A stretch of 11,380 nt of DNA from Legionellales bacterium (GTDB lineage Bacteria; Pseudomonadota; Gammaproteobacteria; Legionellales; Legionellaceae): NCBI GenBank assembly GCA_003489505.1, contig DNMA01000147.1, forward strand, positions 1 to 11,380, in the 5' to 3' direction. This document shows positions 6,843 to 11,380 of this stretch, in pieces. A program made the translations under genes and the position numbers. Positions within the stretch are counted from its first letter, which is position 1, and every line of letters starts with the position of its first letter. The notes beneath the pieces were generated by a model. The model saw only the letters and a list, made by a program, of their open reading frames with translations, did no database searches and was not told the DNA's origin.

Positions 6843-8195
6843 ATGAATCCTCATCACTCTCTTCAACTGCCTAAAAATTTACTGCACGACTTTCTGACAT
6901 TGTCTTGCCGATACGCAATGACGCCAACTTGTATTTCCTCATTATTAATGTATGTGATATTACCTGCAAAAATACTGCATAAGGATAATGCGATATTACT
7001 TGATAAAGGGTTGCATGAGGAAGAGTGCGTTATCCAGCAAATGCAAGTACGAAAAGTAAAAAATAACTCAGATAAATATACCGTTTATTTTGGTGGAAAT
7101 GGTCAAGACTGCTTGGATGAAAAAATGGTGACATCCAATAAAATAGAAAACCACTACATATATTGGAACTATCCAGGTGTTAAAAATAATCTCGCTTCAC
7201 ACTCTCCTGAAGAATTGTATAAAGCAGGCTATAGAGTGGTCAATCAATTAATTAATCAAAGTATTTCCCCTCAAAATATTGAATTATTTGGTTGGTCATT
7301 AGGCGGAAATATTGCATCTGAAGTTGCGCGACGACTCTATCGTGAAAACAAATTTGTAAATCTTCGTGTGCTGATGTCTTTCTCAACAATTTCTTGGGTT
7401 ATTCCGGAGCTGTTAAAGGAGAAATTTTTAAAATCTAAAGATAAGAACCAGCTAGGAATTTATCTTTCTTCAATCTTTAGCATGAGTAGTTTGATACTCA
7501 TGTTAGCTGGTTTTCCTGGAAGTATTATCAATACCATCACTTTAATTCTCATGAATACATTAGCTTTTCTTAGTTATTGTATCGCATTTGTAATACAAAG
7601 CCCTGGAATGTTATTGCAAGAATCGATGAATAAGATAGGTTTTGAAAAGCTCGGAATATTTTTAGCAATGCCATGGATGGAACTCGGCAAGCTTTTTAAT
7701 CAAATGATGAATTTTCTTGCTCAGTCCATCTATAATATTACTTGGTGGATAGTAGGCATTGCAAGTGTCCTGATATTAATTCCGATGTTACTTGCAGGAC
7801 TTGTAATAGGACTTCTTGTTGGAGCGTTCCTTTCTCTGCAATTATTATGGACTGACAGTCCCTGTGTTTTACCCATGCATACTTTGTGCGATTTGGCATT
7901 AAAAATTAACAGTTGCAACATGGATTCAGTCGATGCAATTCAAGAGATGTTGGAACACAAAAGTGGTGATATTAATATTATCAATACAGACGGTGATAAT
8001 GTCATTTACCCAAATGCTTCACTATGTACAGGAATGAGATTCCCGTTAAAGGATAAGCAAAAAAGTTTGATTAGTGATCCTCAATGTGAAATGAGATTCC
8101 CGTTAGAGGATGAGCAAGAAAGATTGATTAGTGATCCTCAATGTGAATGGTACGAGGGAGGACATAATTGGATAGGAATTAAGTTGAGAAAATAA
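6843..8195 (+). CDS. Membrane-inserted alpha/beta serine hydrolase (lipase/esterase-like)
   Basis: This 450-residue protein has the layout of an alpha/beta hydrolase. YFGGNGQD (82-89) is a probable oxyanion strand-turn, YWNYPGV (107-113) follows, and GWSLGG (150-155) is the nucleophile elbow with Ser152. NTDGDNVIYP (381-390) gives the likely acid Asp385 and GGHNW (439-443) the likely His441. Between Ser152 and Asp385 lies an unusually hydrophobic insertion, with probable membrane segments at about 206-224, 228-251 and 301-335. The enzyme core would thus be tethered to a membrane by what is normally the lid region. The layout recalls the lipase-like SidB/Sdb proteins of Legionella, secreted by Dot/Icm; that link is from memory and unverified. 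Residues 398-435 are a tandem duplication (separate entry). An in-frame TAA at 6834 makes the ATG at 6843 the first possible start; no clear Shine-Dalgarno precedes it. Met26 or Met36 are alternatives. The substrate is unknown. Confidence 0.8.
   Translation: MNPHHSLQLPKNLLHDFLTLSCRYAMTPTCISSLLMYVILPAKILHKDNAILLDKGLHEEECVIQQMQVRKVKNNSDKYTVYFGGNGQDCLDEKMVTSNKIENHYIYWNYPGVKNNLASHSPEELYKAGYRVVNQLINQSISPQNIELFGWSLGGNIASEVARRLYRENKFVNLRVLMSFSTISWVIPELLKEKFLKSKDKNQLGIYLSSIFSMSSLILMLAGFPGSIINTITLILMNTLAFLSYCIAFVIQSPGMLLQESMNKIGFEKLGIFLAMPWMELGKLFNQMMNFLAQSIYNITWWIVGIASVLILIPMLLAGLVIGLLVGAFLSLQLLWTDSPCVLPMHTLCDLALKINSCNMDSVDAIQEMLEHKSGDINIINTDGDNVIYPNASLCTGMRFPLKDKQKSLISDPQCEMRFPLEDEQERLISDPQCEWYEGGHNWIGIKLRK
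8034..8147 (+). repeat. 57-bp in-frame tandem duplication inside the hydrolase gene
   Basis: Two adjacent 57-bp units (8034-8090 and 8091-8147) encode two 19-residue copies, each beginning MRFPL and ending ISDPQCE (residues 398-416 and 417-435). They differ at four bases, and all four change the protein: three Lys-to-Glu changes and one Ser-to-Arg, reading from copy 1 to copy 2. The block lies between predicted catalytic Asp385 and His441. Confidence 0.97.
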
Positions 8196-8270
8196 AATTC
8201 CCCTGCTACCCTAGACCTCATGCACTTTTAATGCCAGAATAAAAACATTATTCAATATTACTATGTTCTT

Positions 8271-9722
8271 ATGTCTTTTATCATTACACCTACGCATATC
8301 ATTGAAGATACTTTATTTAAACCTGCGTCATTTGCAGCCTTCGATTTACAAAAACTTATTTTTAATCAACTTCATTCAAAAATTGATTATGCTGACATTT
8401 ATCTTCAAAATACCTTAAATGAATCTTGGATTCTAGAAGATAGACAAGTCAAAAGAGGAAGTTTCTCGATTGATAGAGGCGCTGGTATTCGAGTAGTCAG
8501 TGGCGAAAAAACCGGTTTTGCCTATTGTGACGATATCAATATGCCATCTATTCAAGAAGCATTAAATGCAGCCAAAACCATTGCAAGCTCTGGGATTGAA
8601 ACCAAAGCACAACAGTTGAAAACCGCTCCAACACCAGGGCTTTATTTACCGGTTAATCCCTTGGATTCGTTAAGCTCTGAAGAAAAAATCAATTTACTAC
8701 ACCAACTTGATGAATACGCACGTTCTCTAGATTCAAGAATTACCCACGTCAATGCAAGTATCTCAGCAGAATATGATGTGGTAAGTATTATCAATTCTAA
8801 AGGAGTGATTGCAGGCGATGTGCGCCCACTAGTCCATGTCAGCGTCACAGTCTGGATAGAACATAATGGCCGACGAGAGACTGGTCGTTCAGGTGGTGGT
8901 GGACGATTTGATTTTAAAGAAATTATTCAAGACAATCTCATTGAAACGATTGCTCAAAGAGCAGTTCATGAAGCCCAAATTAATTTAGAAAGTATTGCAT
9001 CACCTGCTGGAACCATGGAAGTAGTATTGGGACCAGGCTGGCCGGGTATTTTACTACATGAAGCGGTGGGTCATGGTTTAGAAGGTGATTTTAACCGCAA
9101 GCAAATTTCAGCCTTTAGTGGACAATTGGGTAAAAAAGTAGCAGCCAAAGGCGTTACTGTTGTCGATAATGGTACGATTCCAAAACGTCGCGGTTCTTTA
9201 AATATTGACGATGAGGGCACTCCAACGCAATGCACCACACTCATTGAAGATGGGGTTTTAGTCAATTATATGCAAGATGAACTCAATGCCCGATTAATGG
9301 GTATGAAATCAACCGGTAACTGTCGTCGTGAAGCTTATAATTGTATCCCCATGCCCCGTATGACCAATACTTACATGTTAAACGGCCAACATACTCAAGA
9401 AGAGATGATTCAATCGGTTAAAAAAGGCATTTTTGCAGTCAATTTTGGCGGTGGTCAGGTTGATATCACCTCCGGCCAATTTGTCTTTACTATCAGTGAA
9501 GCTTATCTGATTGAAAATGGCAAAATCACCCAACCGATTAAAGGTGCGACCCTCATTGGCAATGGTCCTCAAGTGATGAAAAAAATCTCTATGATTGGCA
9601 ATGATTTACAATTAGACCCTGGCATTGGCACATGCGGTAAAGATGGTCAGTCCGTACCGGTTGGTGTAGGACAACCCTCTCTAAAAATCACTGAAATTGT
9701 TGTCGGCGGCACAGCCTCCTAG
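8271..9722 (+). CDS. tldD: Metalloprotease TldD
   Basis: The 483-residue protein aligns by eye along its length with E. coli TldD (481 aa), the metalloprotease subunit of the TldD/TldE heterodimer. That complex degrades unfolded peptides, trims microcin B17 and processes other ribosomally made peptides and the CcdA antitoxin. Visible features are ESWILEDRQVKRGSFSID (51-68), SGEKTGFAYCDD (77-88), the zinc motif HEAVGH (263-268, a HExxxH site with His263, Glu264 and His268) in LLHEAVGHGLEGDFNRK (261-277), and the late Cys455 in GTCGKDGQSVPVGVGQP, the family's third metal ligand. The ATG at 8271 has no Shine-Dalgarno but is the only usable start: the frame is closed by TAA at 8229-8231, with no ATG between. 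The gene follows the hydrolase by 75 nt without an obvious terminator between. TldE/PmbA is not in the window; in many genomes it is encoded elsewhere. The gene is intact. Confidence 0.96.
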   Translation: MSFIITPTHIIEDTLFKPASFAAFDLQKLIFNQLHSKIDYADIYLQNTLNESWILEDRQVKRGSFSIDRGAGIRVVSGEKTGFAYCDDINMPSIQEALNAAKTIASSGIETKAQQLKTAPTPGLYLPVNPLDSLSSEEKINLLHQLDEYARSLDSRITHVNASISAEYDVVSIINSKGVIAGDVRPLVHVSVTVWIEHNGRRETGRSGGGGRFDFKEIIQDNLIETIAQRAVHEAQINLESIASPAGTMEVVLGPGWPGILLHEAVGHGLEGDFNRKQISAFSGQLGKKVAAKGVTVVDNGTIPKRRGSLNIDDEGTPTQCTTLIEDGVLVNYMQDELNARLMGMKSTGNCRREAYNCIPMPRMTNTYMLNGQHTQEEMIQSVKKGIFAVNFGGGQVDITSGQFVFTISEAYLIENGKITQPIKGATLIGNGPQVMKKISMIGNDLQLDPGIGTCGKDGQSVPVGVGQPSLKITEIVVGGTAS

Positions 9723-9725
9723 GAG
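9721..9725 (+). promoter_or_regulatory. nemA ribosome binding site overlapping the tldD stop codon
   Basis: AGGAG overlaps the AG of the tldD TAG stop (9720-9722) and lies 5 nt before the nemA ATG at 9731. It is the strongest Shine-Dalgarno in the window and suggests translational coupling of the two genes in one transcript. Confidence 0.85.
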
Positions 9726-9730
9726 TATTC

Positions 9731-10798
9731 ATGTTATTTTCTCCATTAAAATTTGATAATTTGACACTGAATAACCGCATTGTGATGGCTCCATTAACAC
9801 GTTGTCGTGCAGGCATTCATGATATCCCAACTGATTTAAATGCTTTGTATTATCAACAAAGAGCAACTGCTGGTTTAATCATTAGTGAAGCCTCGCAAAT
9901 TTCTCAACAAGGCAAAGGCTATCCACATACCCCAGGTATCTATTCCGAAGCACAAATTGCAGGCTGGAAAAAAGTCACAACATCGGTTCATCTTGCTCAA
10001 GGTAAGATTTTTTGCCAACTTTGGCATGTGGGTCGAATTTCACATCCACTTTATCAAAAAAATGGTGACTTACCAGTTGCACCATCAGCGATATGTCCCT
10101 CTGGACAATCTCTTACTGAACTTGGTCCTAAAGACTTTGTCACTCCTCGTGCACTTGAACTTCATGAAATTCCTGACATTATTGAACAATATCGCCATGC
10201 TGCACATTGCGCCAAACTTGCTAACTTTGATGGGATTGAAATTCATGCAGCCAATGGTTACTTACTCGATCAATTTCTACGTTCAGGCACCAATCAAAGA
10301 ACTGATGAATATGGTGGCTCTGTAGAAAATCGTATGCGTTTAATTTTGGAAGTCATGGATGCAGTCTTAGAGATTTGGCCTGCTCATCGCATAGGCATAC
10401 GACTGTCGCCTGTATCGAAAGTTCATGACATGTCCGATGACCATCCTATGGAAACTTACCTCAAACTCATTGAAGCCTTAAATACAAAACAAATTGCCTA
10501 TATCCACATGGTAGAAGGCTCTACAGATTCAAAACAAAGACCTAACTCAAATGATTTTGATTTTGTAAAACTTCGCCACACTTTCAATGGTATTTATATT
10601 GCCAATAATCTCTATACCAAATCAATGGCAATCGATGCTCTTGAACAGAATCATGCTGATTTAATTTCTTTTGGAAAACCATTTATTGGTAATGCCACTC
10701 TAGTAAACAAATTAAAGCATAACCACCCATTGGTTGAAGCCCACAAAAGCACTTGGTATGGAGGAGACGAAAGAGGTTACACTGACTGGAAAGATTAA
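9731..10798 (+). CDS. nemA: NemA-like alkene / N-ethylmaleimide reductase (Old Yellow Enzyme family)
   Basis: The 355-residue flavoprotein is similar throughout to E. coli NemA (365 aa) and Old Yellow Enzymes: FMN-dependent, NAD(P)H-driven reductases of activated C=C bonds and electrophiles such as N-ethylmaleimide, enones and nitro compounds. Visible features are LFSPLKFDNLTLNNRIVMAP (2-21) with the flavin-contacting Thr23, CQLWHVGR (95-102) with Gln96, the substrate-binding pair His172/Asn175 in HAAN (plant/yeast type, where E. coli NemA has HSAH), the active-site Tyr194 in RTDEYGGSVENR (190-201), GIRLSP (222-227) with Arg224, and the end WYGGDERGYTD. The FMN-phosphate segment reads FGKPFIGN (314-321) where the family usually has FGRxFIAN, so the customary Arg is Lys316. 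Eight bases separate it from tldD. In E. coli nemA is induced by electrophiles through NemR; no nemR is present here. Confidence 0.9.
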   Translation: MLFSPLKFDNLTLNNRIVMAPLTRCRAGIHDIPTDLNALYYQQRATAGLIISEASQISQQGKGYPHTPGIYSEAQIAGWKKVTTSVHLAQGKIFCQLWHVGRISHPLYQKNGDLPVAPSAICPSGQSLTELGPKDFVTPRALELHEIPDIIEQYRHAAHCAKLANFDGIEIHAANGYLLDQFLRSGTNQRTDEYGGSVENRMRLILEVMDAVLEIWPAHRIGIRLSPVSKVHDMSDDHPMETYLKLIEALNTKQIAYIHMVEGSTDSKQRPNSNDFDFVKLRHTFNGIYIANNLYTKSMAIDALEQNHADLISFGKPFIGNATLVNKLKHNHPLVEAHKSTWYGGDERGYTDWKD

Positions 10799-10812
10799 CT
10801 TTTTTCTCAACA

Positions 10813-10842
10813 TTGTGTTTTTAATATTAAAAACTGTATAAT
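10813..10842 (+). promoter_or_regulatory. Sigma-70-like promoter of the OTU-domain gene
   Basis: TTGTGT (10813-10818) is separated by 18 bp from a consensus TATAAT (10837-10842). Transcription would start near 10849, about 31 nt before the ATG at 10880. This makes the OTU gene independent of tldD-nemA. Confidence 0.6.
10818..10833. repeat. 16-bp perfect A/T palindrome between -35 and -10 of the OTU gene promoter
   Basis: Five T, AATATT, then five A form a perfect inverted repeat without spacer. Its position in the promoter spacer suits an operator, but the all-A/T make-up raises the chance of coincidence. As RNA it would be a weak terminator-like hairpin for nemA, with no GC pairs. Confidence 0.35.
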
Positions 10843-10879
10843 AGACATTATTAGTTTGTGTATTATATAAGACAAACAT

Positions 10880-11380
10880 ATGTCTATAAATTTTTTTGAT
10901 GCCACACTAGATGTCAAACGCAATTTTTATCGCCTCCTCTATCAGGGGCATTTTACCCATGGAACTTTTGCTGAAATTGTTGGTAAATTATCACCTCTTC
11001 TCAGTGCATTACCTCCGGAAGATGCCGAAGAAATTTCCAAAGAATTGCAAAAAAAATCAGATAGCATTGATAAAAGTAAATTATTCTGTTTTTTGAATGA
11101 TTTACAAGCCGGCAAATATTCCCCTTTTTTAACCTATAAAATACAAGACAGCAGAATTAGAAATCGCGTTGCAATTGATGACCAAATCGAGGAAGTCAAT
11201 GCCCTACAAAAACAATTTCAAGCATTAAAAAATGCTGGCTTTTCCTCATTCCAAAGAATTAAAGCTGATGGCAATTGCTATTATCGAGCAGTCATAAAAG
11301 GTTATATTGAACAATCTATTATAGAAGTGCCTGAAAAGCGACCTTTCTTTTTTAATCGATTAGCCAATCTTTTTGAAGGA
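10880..11380 (+). CDS. OTU/otubain-like cysteine protease domain protein, N-terminal part (3' end outside window)
   Basis: The frame is open from the ATG at 10880 to the window end (167 residues). TAA at 10868-10870 closes it upstream, and this is the only Met in the visible part, so the start is secure; no good Shine-Dalgarno is seen. Residues 1-110 are polar and helical with no signal peptide. At 126-139 the sequence RIKADGNCYYRAVI carries the OTU Cys-loop signature DGNC(F/Y)(Y/F)RA, with Asp130, Gly131, Asn132 and the predicted nucleophile Cys133, followed by an aromatic/Glu helix (GYIEQ). The stretch before it, with a Leu/Gln-rich helix leading to SFQRIKADGNC, has the spacing of human otubain OTUB1 (helix, then RKTRPDGNCFYRAF). 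OTU enzymes cleave ubiquitin conjugates. Bacterial examples, such as Legionella Lot proteins, are typically injected into eukaryotic cells. The catalytic His lies beyond the window, so activity cannot be judged. Host-directed function is inferred. Confidence 0.78.
   Translation, partial: MSINFFDATLDVKRNFYRLLYQGHFTHGTFAEIVGKLSPLLSALPPEDAEEISKELQKKSDSIDKSKLFCFLNDLQAGKYSPFLTYKIQDSRIRNRVAIDDQIEEVNALQKQFQALKNAGFSSFQRIKADGNCYYRAVIKGYIEQSIIEVPEKRPFFFNRLANLFEG

Noticed and set aside
8196..8270. A terminator or tldD promoter between the hydrolase and tldD genes.
   Set aside because: I found no stable stem with a T-run and no paired -35/-10 with reasonable spacing; only scattered A/T hexamers are present.
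9885..10325. A 146-codon open frame on the plus strand inside nemA.
   Set aside because: It lies wholly inside the well-supported nemA gene in another frame, has a Lys/His-rich composition unlike a real protein, and has no ribosome binding site.
10911..11096. A 61-codon open frame near the right edge on the plus strand.
   Set aside because: It overlaps the OTU-domain frame starting at 10880, which has a diagnostic motif and runs to the window end; the short frame is a shadow.

Overview
The window reads as chromosomal DNA of an AT-rich gammaproteobacterium with host-associated features. The housekeeping proteins (PoxB, YccA, TldD, NemA) look like close relatives of their Escherichia coli counterparts. 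They are interspersed with proteins of the kind common in intracellular gammaproteobacteria such as the Legionellales: a membrane-inserted serine hydrolase, a 705-residue acidic helical protein with no recognisable function, and an OTU-type (ubiquitin-protease-like) protein. The taxonomic placement is an inference from gene content and base composition. No rRNA, tRNA, insertion sequence or CRISPR array was seen.

Layout. Bases 2-565 hold the C-terminal part of a TSUP/TauE-SafE membrane permease. Bases 621-1901 encode a secreted GH18 chitinase, which converges on poxB (1922-3646, minus). Their 3' ends are only 20 bp apart, and the poxB terminator U-tract lies inside the last codons of the chitinase gene. 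Upstream of poxB on the same strand are yccA (3797-4474), with its own terminator and extended -10 promoter, and then the 705-residue unknown (4544-6661). A 181-bp divergent promoter region separates that gene from a 450-residue alpha/beta hydrolase (6843-8195). tldD (8271-9722) and nemA (9731-10798) follow on the plus strand and are almost certainly cotranscribed. The window ends inside an OTU/otubain-like gene that starts at 10880, has its own sigma-70-like promoter and is cut by the window edge.

How the genes fit together. There is no single obvious pathway. PoxB (membrane pyruvate oxidation), YccA (FtsH/membrane quality control), TldD (peptide processing) and NemA (flavin ene-reductase) are general physiology. 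The chitinase is a predicted exported enzyme. The hydrolase, the large helical protein and the OTU protein are the accessory, potentially host-directed part. The points most worth attention are the OTU catalytic-loop signature at the right edge and the 57-bp in-frame tandem duplication between the predicted catalytic Asp and His of the hydrolase, whose two copies differ only by amino-acid-changing substitutions.
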